Below, piece after piece: positions 14,902 through 24,582 of a stretch of DNA of 64,000 nucleotides. Position numbers and translations under genes: made by a program. The first letter of the stretch is position 1, and the number at the start of each line of letters is the position of its first letter. Source of the DNA: Chryseobacterium sp. ERMR1:04 (GTDB lineage: Bacteria > Bacteroidota > Bacteroidia > Flavobacteriales > Weeksellaceae); the NCBI RefSeq assembly GCF_001297705.1, contig NZ_LIRF01000003.1:1-64000 (forward strand). The letters are read 5' to 3'. Under the pieces are notes generated by a model. That model was not told where the DNA came from. It saw only the letters and a program-made list of their open reading frames with translations, and did not search any database.

Positions 14902-17301
14902 TTATTTTAAGATTCTATTATCATAAAGCAGATTATCGTCTTCATCAAAACTTATAATCAAAACTTTGTATTGTTTGGCGCTGTCGTTATTATAGAATTT
15001 AATTCTCGGCGGAACATAATCGCTATCAAATAAATTAGGATTCCAGTATAGGGTTTCTCGAGTGTCATTTTCGATTTTTTTTGAAGCATCATCGTCTAAC
15101 ATTTCAATAGGGAATTCTGAAGGCATATCATAACCTTTTACTATAGAGAGGTTATTTTTTTTCGTGTCTTTTTCAACATTCTTAGATTTCAGATCACCTC
15201 TCATGGTATAGATTGCAACCGCATCGCCTATTAATCCTGATGCTTTTATAATTTTCACCATAGCAATATTGCTTATAGGAAGACTTGTAATCATAGAGGG
15301 CTCAGCAGGCATTTCATCTAAATATAGCTTAGCTTGTTGACCACGAATATAAGGGACATTCTCCCCTGAATTATTTCTCTGAAAGGTTAAACCGGCAGCT
15401 CTTCCTTGTAGCCAATCTAAAATATTAGTTGATAAAGCCGCATTTTGGTTTTCGTTTACAAAATCAAATATCGTAGAATTCATAGAGTTAAACATTCCGC
15501 TGGACAGTTGTTTGTTTAATTCTTCTTTTGGATCTTGTTTTTTTCCTACTATTTTTACTTCTTCAATTTGCACATCAATATTTTCAGCTTTTTTGTTGTT
15601 TTTCTGACTTGTGATGGCTCTGGAAATAGATGGAGGAAGTTTTCTATTCTCGGTAGCTTTCACCAATTTGTATTTTGTACTGGGGAAATTACCTTTAAAT
15701 TGTGTGGGATTTACCAAGGGTTCTACTGTGACGAATAAATTATCAGTACTTGATTCTTTACTTTTCTCTGAATTCACAAATAATGAAATTCCCAAAGGTT
15801 CATTGAAATTAAGGTTATCTAAATAAACATATCCGTTTTGATCAGTTTTAAATAGATTAATAATGGGTTCCTTTTCCCCTAATTTTAAAGCTAATGTTAC
15901 ACTGGTATCTTTTAGTAAAGCATTGTCTTTAATCGGTTTTACTTTATAAGATAGAAATTTTTGAGAACTGGTTGTAATGGTAGGTTGAGATCCGCTAAGT
16001 ACAGAATTCCAATCAAATCTTTTCCAATTTTCAGAAATAAGTAATGCGTCTAACGCTTCGGCATTGGCATTTTTAGTAAAATATTGTGCGGGTGCATCTA
16101 CTTTTGACGTAAAATCTCCTGTTAGCCAAAGACCACTGAGTAGATTTTCTTCTTCCACCGGGTTGCTACCATCATCATCGCTTACCAAAACGGTGTAATT
16201 TTTAAAATAGGACTCTGGGGAAAGGTCAATACTGTTGAATGATCTTGGCGTATGCTTTAAATTCTGACTGATAATGTCTGCTTTCTCAATCTTTAAATTA
16301 TTAGGCTTTATAAAACAAAGTCTTTTAGCAACAAGATTATCCTGTTCATCAAAAATAGCTAATTGTAAAATAGCATTAGCTCCAGTGCTTATTTTTGTAG
16401 GAATAAGACTTGAAGCATCATTCGTTAGCTGAGTAATATTGGCTCTGTAAGCAAGATGATTATTGATGGTTCCAACAATCTTATAATTTTGAAGCTGTTG
16501 TTTTAAATTAACTCCTTTTAAGCTGTATTTAATACCATCGTTAGAACTGTGAACTTCTAAATTAAGACCACTGCTTGCCACTTGTGGTAAATCTATTGTT
16601 TGTTTTTTTCCTGTATTGTCCTGAATAAGGGCTTGATATTTTTTTCCTAAAGCCGGAGTTAAGGTAAAAGAAGCAACATTTTTATCAAACGATGTAAACG
16701 TGGTGATCGATACATTTGGATTTTGTGCATCTATAATTTTCCCGGTCCATTTTTCCGGTAAAGAACTATCGCTTGATAATCTTACTGCAAATTTTGTAGG
16801 CATCCCATTGATGAAAGTTCCTCCTTCTGGAAAAGCTTTAGCAGACCAATTAGGATTCTTAGCAATCTCTAATGTTTCGGTGGATTTTGGATTATAAATC
16901 GGAATCGTTTTAGCGATCTGAAAATCTTCACTAAAATTCGTCATGTAGGGAGTATAAGCTCTTACGAAGTAAACCTGCTCCGGAAGATCTTCTTTCAGTT
17001 TAAAATCTCCGCTCCCTTCACCATTGGTTAGAAGGATGGTTTTCCAGTCTATTAATTTTTTATCAGCACTGTACAATTCAACAAATAGAGTGGTAGACAG
17101 TGTCGTTCGGTTATAGCCATCAAATACAAAGCTTTTGAACCAGATTTGGTCACCCGCAACATACTGTGATTTGTCGGTAAGTAAATATACTTTTTCTTGG
17201 TCGTAATTATTCTCAAGATTGGTAATTGCTTTGTCTAGTTTAGTTTGTGATAATACGGGTTGTACACTTGAAATAAGCAATAAAAAGAATATATTTTTCA
17301 T
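14902..17301 (-). CDS. Secreted MG2-type protein with a TonB-receptor plug-like domain
   Basis: This 799-residue protein has a signal peptide (MKNIFFLLLISSVQPVLSQ). The N-terminal third resembles macroglobulin MG2 modules (VYLLTDKSQYVAGDQIWFKSF; EQVYFVRAYTPYMTNF). Around residues 610-700 a TonB-receptor plug-like segment appears (ILDWLQGRAAGLTFQRN; IRGQQAKLYLDEMP; ISNIAMVKIIKASG). There is no beta-barrel after the plug, so it is not a transporter on its own. This architecture is common in flavobacteria and its role is unknown; surface binding or partnering with a barrel is an inference. It appears to be monocistronic. Confidence 0.78.
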   Translation of the reverse strand: MKNIFFLLLISSVQPVLSQTKLDKAITNLENNYDQEKVYLLTDKSQYVAGDQIWFKSFVFDGYNRTTLSTTLFVELYSADKKLIDWKTILLTNGEGSGDFKLKEDLPEQVYFVRAYTPYMTNFSEDFQIAKTIPIYNPKSTETLEIAKNPNWSAKAFPEGGTFINGMPTKFAVRLSSDSSLPEKWTGKIIDAQNPNVSITTFTSFDKNVASFTLTPALGKKYQALIQDNTGKKQTIDLPQVASSGLNLEVHSSNDGIKYSLKGVNLKQQLQNYKIVGTINNHLAYRANITQLTNDASSLIPTKISTGANAILQLAIFDEQDNLVAKRLCFIKPNNLKIEKADIISQNLKHTPRSFNSIDLSPESYFKNYTVLVSDDDGSNPVEEENLLSGLWLTGDFTSKVDAPAQYFTKNANAEALDALLISENWKRFDWNSVLSGSQPTITTSSQKFLSYKVKPIKDNALLKDTSVTLALKLGEKEPIINLFKTDQNGYVYLDNLNFNEPLGISLFVNSEKSKESSTDNLFVTVEPLVNPTQFKGNFPSTKYKLVKATENRKLPPSISRAITSQKNNKKAENIDVQIEEVKIVGKKQDPKEELNKQLSSGMFNSMNSTIFDFVNENQNAALSTNILDWLQGRAAGLTFQRNNSGENVPYIRGQQAKLYLDEMPAEPSMITSLPISNIAMVKIIKASGLIGDAVAIYTMRGDLKSKNVEKDTKKNNLSIVKGYDMPSEFPIEMLDDDASKKIENDTRETLYWNPNLFDSDYVPPRIKFYNNDSAKQYKVLIISFDEDDNLLYDNRILK

Positions 17302-17509
17302 AGAGATCTTCGCGCATCCTTAATGCGGTGCTAAATTACTCATTTAAAGATTTCAAAATTGATATTTGCCTTGTAATTTAACAAATTAAAGCGATTTTTT
17401 TAAATAATAAGCTTAATTCATAATATTTTACACCCTATATAAGACGTGAAGCATTTCATTAAGAATTAAAATCAGATTTTTTTCGGGTAAGAGAACAGTG
17501 TTACATTAA

Positions 17510-18481
17510 TTATATAAAATGAGTGGTAGGAAGATCTTTCGGGCCACCATTATCTACTTTGTTTATAATTTTAAGGAGTTCAGATGCTGCCATAATTCCC
17601 ATTTTATATCCATCATTAATTTGAAATTGGTAAGATTCGTCAAGATATTTGGGAAGCGTGCCTTCACTTATGGCAATCACTTTTATGTTGCTGTTGTTGA
17701 GATTTCTTTTAATCAGGGAACTATGGAGCCCAATTAACGTTTCGTCACTCATCGCAAAAAAGCCATCAAAATTATTTTCACTCAAAAGAATAGTAAGTTT
17801 TTCTTTTACGACATCTGCAGATTCACAAAATATGGTTTTGCATTGAATTTCCGGAAACTCCTTCATTTTTTTTAAGAAAGAATTCATTCTTGTTTGGGTG
17901 ATATCAAGACTCTCATCACCAAAAATCGCCAATATATTCTTACAGCCATCCTTTATTAGGCTTTCTGCACATAATTCTGAGTTTTTTGCATTATCAAAAA
18001 TCACTGAATCAAAGCTGTGTTGAGGGATTATTTTATCAAAAATAACAACGGGTATTTCCATTTCCTTTACTTTTTGAAAATGTTGAAAGTCTTTTGTTTC
18101 CTTTGTGAGAGATACAAGAATACCATCTACCCTGGAATTAATACATATTTGTATGTTTTGTTCTTCCGTTGCAGAAGTGTCGTCAGATGAAAGAATAAAA
18201 AAATGATATCCTTCTTTATTAAGTACAGAAGAGATTCCTCTAATAATGGAGGGGATAAAGAACATCGATATTTCCGGAACAATAAGCCCGATAACTTTAG
18301 AAGAATTTTTTCTGAAATTAATGGCAAAATCATTGGGGATATAATTAAATGTTTCTGCTGCCTCTCTCACTTTTGACTTCACAGCGCTGCTAATATCTGG
18401 ATGATCTTTCAATGCTCTTGATACAGTAGATGTACTAATATTAAGCATTCCTGCAAGGTCTTTTAGGGTGGTTCTTTTCAT
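17510..18481 (-). CDS. LacI-family transcriptional regulator
   Basis: This 323-residue protein has the LacI HTH at the N-terminus (TLKDLAGMLNISTSTVSRAL, then the hinge region FNYIPNDFAINFRKNSSKVIGLIVPE) and a periplasmic-binding-protein-like sugar sensor. The start is firm because MKRTTLKDLA is the family's standard opening. It is divergent from the TonB receptor gene, and tandem LacI-like operator repeats lie between the two. It therefore most likely controls the sugar locus at 18.7-24.5 kb in response to a sugar or sugar phosphate. Confidence 0.92.
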   Translation of the reverse strand: MKRTTLKDLAGMLNISTSTVSRALKDHPDISSAVKSKVREAAETFNYIPNDFAINFRKNSSKVIGLIVPEISMFFIPSIIRGISSVLNKEGYHFFILSSDDTSATEEQNIQICINSRVDGILVSLTKETKDFQHFQKVKEMEIPVVIFDKIIPQHSFDSVIFDNAKNSELCAESLIKDGCKNILAIFGDESLDITQTRMNSFLKKMKEFPEIQCKTIFCESADVVKEKLTILLSENNFDGFFAMSDETLIGLHSSLIKRNLNNSNIKVIAISEGTLPKYLDESYQFQINDGYKMGIMAASELLKIINKVDNGGPKDLPTTHFI

Positions 18482-18609
18482 TTCGTTAAAGTGAGATCAA
18501 TTATTGGGAGAAATTACCAATATTTTCACATATCTATTTTGTTAATATTTGTTAAATTTAAAGCGGTTAATTCTTAATAATATGTTAAATTAAAAATAAC
18601 TTACTAACC

Positions 18610-18632
18610 GCAACCGTTTGCGCAACCGTTTG
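18610..18632. promoter_or_regulatory. Tandem LacI-type operator
   Basis: GCAACCGTTTG occurs twice (18610-18620 and 18622-18632), one base apart, giving a 12-bp period. Each copy is quasi-palindromic with a central CG (CAACCGTTTG), as expected for LacI-family operators. It lies between the divergent LacI gene and the TonB receptor gene, about 85 bp before the receptor start. Confidence 0.75.
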
Positions 18633-18717
18633 AAATTCATATTGGGTTAACCTTCCCTTTAAAATCATTTATTGATAGGGTAAAAAAATACTTTTAGAAC
18701 ATAATAAACTCGGAATT

Positions 18718-21135
18718 ATGGAATCTAAAATCATGAAGCGACTGCTAATTTTAGGAACGTTAAACACAGCGGCAATTATGTTTTCTCAGAAAACAGTTGC
18801 GGACACCACAAATATAAGGGGCAAAGTAATAGATGAAGTTGTCATTACAGGAAACTCTAATGCAAAGGCGTCAATAAAAACAAGTACTTCTATTTCTACC
18901 TTGAAACAGGCAGATATTATAAATGCAGCACCAAGAACTACAGCTGAAATTTTTAGAACAATTCCGGGGATCCGTTCCGAGTCTTCCGGAGGGGAAGGGA
19001 ACTCTAATATTACCGTTAGAGGACTTCCGGTTTCTGCAGGAGGATCAAGATATCTTTTGATTCAGGAAGATGGTCTTCCGGTAATGCAGTTTGGAGATAT
19101 TGCCTTCGGTACACAAGATCAGTTTATACGATTTGACTCTTTTGTGTCAAGGATAGAAGCCCTGAGAGGAGGTTCCGCATCTGTTTTTGCATCCAATTCA
19201 CCAGCGGGTATTATCAACTTTATTACAAAAACGGGAGAAAAGGAAGGAGGAAGTATTACGCAGCAGGTTGGCCTTAATTATAAAAATTTTAGAACCGATA
19301 TAGATTACGGAACACCTTTAGGCAACAATTATTTCGTTGGCGTTGGCGGTTTCTACAGAGGAGGCGACGGCCCGAGAAAAACAGGGTATACATCTAATAA
19401 CGGAGGTCAATTCAGATTATCTCTATTAAAAAAGTTTGAAAAAGGAAGTATTAGAATATATGGTAAATATCTAGATGACCGTACAGCAGCTTATATGCCT
19501 ATGCCGGTGGCTGTTTCAGGGTCGGACTCAAATCCTAATTACAGCTCCCTGCCTTCTTATAATATATTAACTGGAGCTTTGCAATCTTCTAATTTTATAA
19601 ATGACCTGACTGTAGGTGGAAATGGACAGATATTGAAGAGCGATATCAGAGACGGAATGCATTCGGTATCTAAAGCAGTAGGGCTAGAATTTAATTATGA
19701 TTTAGGTTCAGGCTGGAAACTGGAAGAGAAAGCCAGATATACCGCAAATAGCGGACAGTTTTTAGCGCCATTTCCTGCATTAGTTGGGAGTAAAGCAGAT
19801 ATTTTGGAGTCTATAGCAGGATATGGGAGTGCGTTGTATGCCGGAACAAACACCTTGGTAGATAATAATGCCATGTATATGAAAACCGTACTGTTCAATA
19901 CAAAAATAAATAATCTGAATAATTTTTTCAGTGACTTAAATATTACCAAAAAATGGGATAAAATAAAGTTGAATACAGGCCTGTATAACAGTACACAAAA
20001 TATCAACCTTTCATGGAATTGGAATACCTATCTTATGGAAGTTTCAGACCACAATGCAAGATTGGTGGATGTTGTTACCCCAACAGGAACTAAAATCACA
20101 GACAACGGTTTACTTCATTATGGTGTTCCGGATTGGGGAGGGGTCAATAGAAATTACGACACAAAATATTCAGTGATTGCGCCTCACGTTCAAGTAGAAA
20201 TTAATCCGGTTGAAAATCTTACGTTAGATTTAGGAGCAAGATATGATTTCGGAAAAGTATCAGGAAGTTTTGCAGGAACAAAAAATACAATGCGTACAAT
20301 TGATGTCAACCAAAACGGTAGTATTGAAACACCCGAAAATTCTGTTGCTGTGGTAGATGGTATCGTTCCGGTAGATTATACGTACGGGATTTTTGGGTAC
20401 TCTTTTGGGGCAAATTATGCCCTCAATTCCCGAAATGCAATTTTTGCGAGAGTAAGCCAAGGGGGAAGTGCTTCTGCAGACAGAATTCTTTTTGCAGGAT
20501 ATGATTATACCAATAATGATGATCCCGCTTTAGACGCTGTAAAAGTAAATAAGGTTAATCAGATAGAAGCGGGGTATAAAATGAGAGGAGCCAATTATTT
20601 TCTGAATACCACTTTTTTCTATGCAAAAACCATAGAAGCTAATTATGAAGCAACAACCCAAAGAAGAACAGAAAACAGATACGAATCTTTAGGAGTTGAA
20701 TTGGATGGATATTACAAAATCAATAAAAACTTTGATATTAAAGCGGGACTAACATATACTCATGCAGAAATTAAGGACGCAATTGATCCAATAATCATTG
20801 GAAATATGCCGAGAAGAACACCAAAAGTAATGTATTCTGTAAACCCGAATGTAAATATTGAAAAGTTGAGTCTCGGATTCTTTGTTGTTGGATCTACAAA
20901 AGCTTTTACTCAGGATAGCAATAAGTTGATTATGCCGGGATATGCAATCGTTAATCCGTATATTTCTTACAGACTTTTGAAAAATCTAACGTTGAATGTT
21001 AATGCTAATAATATCTTCAATGCACTTGCAATAACGGAAGCAGAAGAAGGCTCTTTGGTTGGTACCAATGGAATTATCAGAGCAAGAGCATTGCCAGGAA
21101 GAACTTTTGGAGCAAGTGTGAAATTAGACTTCTAA
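18718..21135 (+). CDS. TonB-dependent outer-membrane receptor (sugar uptake)
   Basis: This 805-residue protein has a signal sequence; a start at the internal ATG at 18733 (MKRLLILGTLNTAAIMFSQ) also fits. A TonB-box-like segment EVVITG lies near residue 40, followed by a plug domain (AEIFRTIPGIRSESSGGEGN, ITVRGLP, IEALRGGSASVFASNSPAGI) and a 22-strand-type barrel ending ARALPGRTFGASVKLDF. There is no SusD partner next to it and no N-terminal carboxypeptidase-like repeat, so it is not a SusCD pair. It is first in the LacI-controlled locus and probably imports the sugar later cleaved in the cytoplasm. Confidence 0.9.
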   Translation: MESKIMKRLLILGTLNTAAIMFSQKTVADTTNIRGKVIDEVVITGNSNAKASIKTSTSISTLKQADIINAAPRTTAEIFRTIPGIRSESSGGEGNSNITVRGLPVSAGGSRYLLIQEDGLPVMQFGDIAFGTQDQFIRFDSFVSRIEALRGGSASVFASNSPAGIINFITKTGEKEGGSITQQVGLNYKNFRTDIDYGTPLGNNYFVGVGGFYRGGDGPRKTGYTSNNGGQFRLSLLKKFEKGSIRIYGKYLDDRTAAYMPMPVAVSGSDSNPNYSSLPSYNILTGALQSSNFINDLTVGGNGQILKSDIRDGMHSVSKAVGLEFNYDLGSGWKLEEKARYTANSGQFLAPFPALVGSKADILESIAGYGSALYAGTNTLVDNNAMYMKTVLFNTKINNLNNFFSDLNITKKWDKIKLNTGLYNSTQNINLSWNWNTYLMEVSDHNARLVDVVTPTGTKITDNGLLHYGVPDWGGVNRNYDTKYSVIAPHVQVEINPVENLTLDLGARYDFGKVSGSFAGTKNTMRTIDVNQNGSIETPENSVAVVDGIVPVDYTYGIFGYSFGANYALNSRNAIFARVSQGGSASADRILFAGYDYTNNDDPALDAVKVNKVNQIEAGYKMRGANYFLNTTFFYAKTIEANYEATTQRRTENRYESLGVELDGYYKINKNFDIKAGLTYTHAEIKDAIDPIIIGNMPRRTPKVMYSVNPNVNIEKLSLGFFVVGSTKAFTQDSNKLIMPGYAIVNPYISYRLLKNLTLNVNANNIFNALAITEAEEGSLVGTNGIIRARALPGRTFGASVKLDF

Positions 21136-21286
21136 GGTAGTTTCTACACAGTAAATAATAGCATGATTTGGGGTGTAAGATTGATTATTAATATGATTTA
21201 TCATCGTTCCCTTGATGCTATTCAAAGCTTATTTTACAAGGATGAATTCTTTAAGATAAGTGTCAACTATCAAATTTTTTAAATAT

Positions 21287-22408
21287 ATGTTTAAACAAAA
21301 AGCTATCGAAACAATATACCGTTCAATTTCGGAACAGGGTATTTTGGCGTCATCAGAGAATCGTGATAATTATGGGAGAGTTTGGTCTAGAGATTCTATA
21401 ATGACTGGCATTACGGGGATATTCCTGGAAGACCAAATAATAGTAAATGGTCTTGAAAAATCGATCATAACCCTCGCAAATCATCAGGCAGAAAACGGGC
21501 AAATTCCTTCAAATGTTTATGACAATAAAGCAAGTTATGGTACACTCGTTGGGCGAACCGATGCTACCATATGGTGGATTATTGGGGCTTGTGAGTACAT
21601 GAGCTATTCGAAAAATACACCATTAAAAGAGATTTTAAAAGATAAAATATACAAAGCACTTTCATGTTTAAGGACTTGGGAATTTAACCAGAGAGGGCTT
21701 CTGTATAGTCCACTGGGAGGAAACTGGGCTGATGAATATGTCACATCAGGGTATGTTCTGTATGATAATGTTCTTCGGTTTTGGGCACTGAAAATTACAG
21801 CAGAGGTATATGAAGATAAAGAACTGAAGCTTCTTGCTGAAAAGACAAAAGAATTAATAGAAAATAATTTTAGAAAAAATAGTTCCGATAAGGTAAAATA
21901 TCATCCTACAGCATTTCAAAAAGCAACAGGAAAGCCTTATTTATGGGCATCTCTTAATGCAAATGGATATGACGAAAGGTTTGATCTTGCAGGAAACTCA
22001 TTGGCCATTCTTTTAGGTTTTGATCTGGATTTGGAGGCATTTAATACGTTTTTGGAACAGCTGAGTGAAGAATTTGGTCACTGGATGCTTCCTGTTTTTT
22101 ATCCTGTTATTTTACCTAACGATGCAGACTGGAATTTACTGGAAAACAATTACAGCTACAATTTTAAAAATAAGCCTTATCATTTCCATAATGGGGGCTC
22201 ATGGCCCATCTATTTGGGTTGGCTGTGCAGGGGATTGAAGAAGAGGGGATATCAGAAAACTTCCCTTAAAATATTGGAACAGTATGAAGATTTATTGGAG
22301 AAAAAAGGGGCGAGTTTTAAAGAATATTATTCCACAGATCACTTAATGCCGTCAGGGACAGACCAACTTTGCTTTTCGGCTTCTGGTTATCTGCTGATGA
22401 CCATTTAA
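21287..22408 (+). CDS. GH100-like (neutral invertase type) glycoside hydrolase
   Basis: From the ATG at 21287 the product has 373 residues; a GTG at 21260 would add nine. It looks like an alpha/alpha-barrel glycosidase related to alkaline/neutral invertases and amylo-glucosidases: ENRDNYGRVWSRDSIMTG at the front, LVGRTDATIWWIIG, PLGGNWADEYV with acidic residues, and KPYHFHNGGSWPIYLGWL near the end, which parallels the invertase H-N-G-G-S-W-P signature. There is no signal peptide, so it is cytoplasmic. With a sucrose-type symporter downstream, sucrose or a related disaccharide is the best guess for the substrate. Confidence 0.75.
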   Translation: MFKQKAIETIYRSISEQGILASSENRDNYGRVWSRDSIMTGITGIFLEDQIIVNGLEKSIITLANHQAENGQIPSNVYDNKASYGTLVGRTDATIWWIIGACEYMSYSKNTPLKEILKDKIYKALSCLRTWEFNQRGLLYSPLGGNWADEYVTSGYVLYDNVLRFWALKITAEVYEDKELKLLAEKTKELIENNFRKNSSDKVKYHPTAFQKATGKPYLWASLNANGYDERFDLAGNSLAILLGFDLDLEAFNTFLEQLSEEFGHWMLPVFYPVILPNDADWNLLENNYSYNFKNKPYHFHNGGSWPIYLGWLCRGLKKRGYQKTSLKILEQYEDLLEKKGASFKEYYSTDHLMPSGTDQLCFSASGYLLMTI

Positions 22409-22461
22409 CATATAAATATTACAATAAAATAAGAAATTATTTACTTAAAATAAAATAGAGG

Positions 22462-23100
22462 ATGATTGGAGATGTAATCAATTTACGGGAGGAACATTTA
22501 AATACAGGAGAAGCCATTTTTAATATCATAAAGCAGAAATTAAAGGATAATAAAAAGTTTGCTATTGGTATTTGTGGAGAAAGCGGAAGTGGGAAATCTG
22601 TAACTGCTTTTTCTTTGCAGAAGGTGATGGAAATGCATGGAATACAAAGTAGAGTATTGCAGATGGATGATTATTTTAAACTGCCTCCAAAAAGCAATCA
22701 TGACAACCGAAAAAAGAGTTTAGAGCATGTAGGAACACATGAAGTTCAGCTGAATTTGATTCATGAAAACGTATTAGAATTTAAAGCGGGAAAATCATTT
22801 CTCAGAAAGCCACTTGTTAATTATCAGGAGAACTCCATTTCTGAAGAAATAATAAACGTAGATGAGGTACAGGTATTGATTATTGAAGGGACCTACATCC
22901 TTGAGATGGATGATTTTGATATCAGTATTTTTATAGATAAAAATTATAGAGATACTTATGAAAGCAGAATGAATAGAAATCGTGATGAACAGACCGATTT
23001 TATAGAAGAAGTTCTGAAAATTGAACATGAAATCATCAGAAATTTTAAGGAAAAGGCAAGTGTAATACTTGACAAAGATTATCAAATTGTAATGCCTTAA
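22462..23100 (+). CDS. P-loop kinase of the uridine kinase/phosphoribulokinase family
   Basis: This 212-residue protein has a clear Walker A motif GICGESGSGKSVTAF at about residues 37-50. It also has VLQMDDYFKLP, the metal-binding DD typical of the uridine kinase/PRK fold, and VLIIEGTYIL. The C-terminal lid is RDTYESRMNRNRDEQTDF. Given its position between a glycosidase and a sugar symporter, it probably phosphorylates a released monosaccharide and not a nucleoside. This role is inferred only from context. It ends two bases before the symporter's original start codon. Confidence 0.75.
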   Translation: MIGDVINLREEHLNTGEAIFNIIKQKLKDNKKFAIGICGESGSGKSVTAFSLQKVMEMHGIQSRVLQMDDYFKLPPKSNHDNRKKSLEHVGTHEVQLNLIHENVLEFKAGKSFLRKPLVNYQENSISEEIINVDEVQVLIIEGTYILEMDDFDISIFIDKNYRDTYESRMNRNRDEQTDFIEEVLKIEHEIIRNFKEKASVILDKDYQIVMP

Positions 23101-23102
23101 TT

Positions 23103-24514
23103 ATGACAAAAAAATAATACCCAAGCTTAGTTTTTGGCAAATCTGGAATATGAATGTTGGATTTTTTGGTATTCAATACAGTTTTGGGCTTCAACAGACT
23201 GCGGTTAATCCGCTATATTCTTTTTTGGGTGCTCATGCAGATCAGCTTCCTATTCTTAATCTCGCGGGCCCTGTTACCGGATTACTTATTCAACCCTTGA
23301 TAGGAGCAATAAGTGACAAAACATGGAGCGTAAAATGGGGTCGCAGAAAACCATTCTTTCTATTGGGTGCTATATTTTGCAGTCTGGCATTATTTGTTTT
23401 TCCATTTAGTTCTTCAATTTGGATGGCGGTTGGGCTTCTTTGGATTTTGGATGCAGCGAATAATACTGCAATGGAGCCTTACAGAGCTTTTATTGGAGAT
23501 AAACTACCGGAAAGTCAGCAAACCTATGGCTTTCAGATGCAGAGTCTTTTTGTAGGGGCAGGAATCACGTTGGCCAATTTATCCCTTTTCGTTTTCCAGA
23601 AGTATCTTGGGGGAAGTTCAGAATCAGGAGGGATTCCAAAATGGGTGTATTACTCATTCTTTTTAGGTTCTTTTTGTTCTATCGCTTCTGTGGTATGGTC
23701 GGTTTATAAAACTCCCGAAATTCCGCCCACTGAGGAAGAGTTTAAGCAATTAAAAGCTGAAAAAGAAGGAGACACTTTTTTAACCCCATTTATAGATATT
23801 TTCACGGCTATTATAAAAATGCCGAAAATACTTTGGCAGTTGGCTTTGGTTTATTTATTTCAATGGTATGCTTTATTCTGCTATTGGCAGTTTGTAACCC
23901 CTATGATTAAGCAGACGTTGTACAACGTCTCTGAAAATGACGAAGAAAAGGCCAATCATCTTATCGAACTTTCAAAACAAGGATCTGCAGTTGCCAACAG
24001 CGATTTGTCTTGGGCAAAAAATATCCTGCATTTGGTAGAAACAGCTGTTGGACAAACAGGGTTGATGAATGGTTTTTATAATTTAATAACAATGATTTCG
24101 GCATTGATTCTGATTCCTTTTGCGGTTAAATTTTCATCTAAAAATGTCTATGCTTTTTGTCTTTCGGGAACAGGAATATCATTATTAATCTTACCTTTCA
24201 TAACCAACGAATATATAATCTTACTTCCTATGGTACTCTTTGGAATAGGATGGGCAGCAATGATGGGATTACCGTATTCAATGGTTTCTCCTTCAATTCC
24301 GCCGAATAAAAGAGGCGTATATATGGGCGTAATTAATATGATGATCGTAATTCCGATGTTGATTCAGACGGTTTCCTTTGGCTTCATCTATAAAAAAATA
24401 TTAGGAAGTGATCCTTCAAATGCTATTCTTTTAGCGGGGGTACTCTTTATTTTATCATCAGTGTCGGTTGCTTTTATAAGGAATGAGAACAAAGTAATCA
24501 CCATCAATACATAA
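23103..24514 (+). CDS. Sucrose-type MFS/GPH sugar symporter with a frameshift near its start
   Basis: This is an inner-membrane sugar transporter of about 470 residues related to the SLC45/plant sucrose carriers. Marks are GIQYSFGLQQTAVNPLYSFLGAHADQLP, GPVTGLLIQPLIGAISDKTW, WGRRKPFF and the late YSMVSPSIPPNKRGVYMGVINM. The true N-terminus is visible upstream as ATG-ACA-AAA then, in the other frame, IIPKLSFWQIWNMNVGFFG. The break lies in seven A's at 23108-23114, and one more A restores it. As written, an intact frame starts only at ATG 23150, inside the first membrane helix. It is the last gene of the LacI-controlled locus. Confidence 0.85.
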
Positions 24515-24533
24515 TGTCTGGATGGTGATTACT
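24493..24533 (+). terminator. 13-bp hairpin overlapping the symporter stop codon
   Basis: AGTAATCACCATC inside the last codons pairs exactly with GATGGTGATTACT after the stop. The loop is 15 bases. No T-run follows, so it may act as an mRNA 3' stabiliser or a weak terminator between the sugar locus and the converging hydrolase gene. Confidence 0.6.
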
Positions 24534-24582
24534 GATAAAAACACAGAAGAGAAAATGGGGTAATATTTTATTGTTAAAGGAT

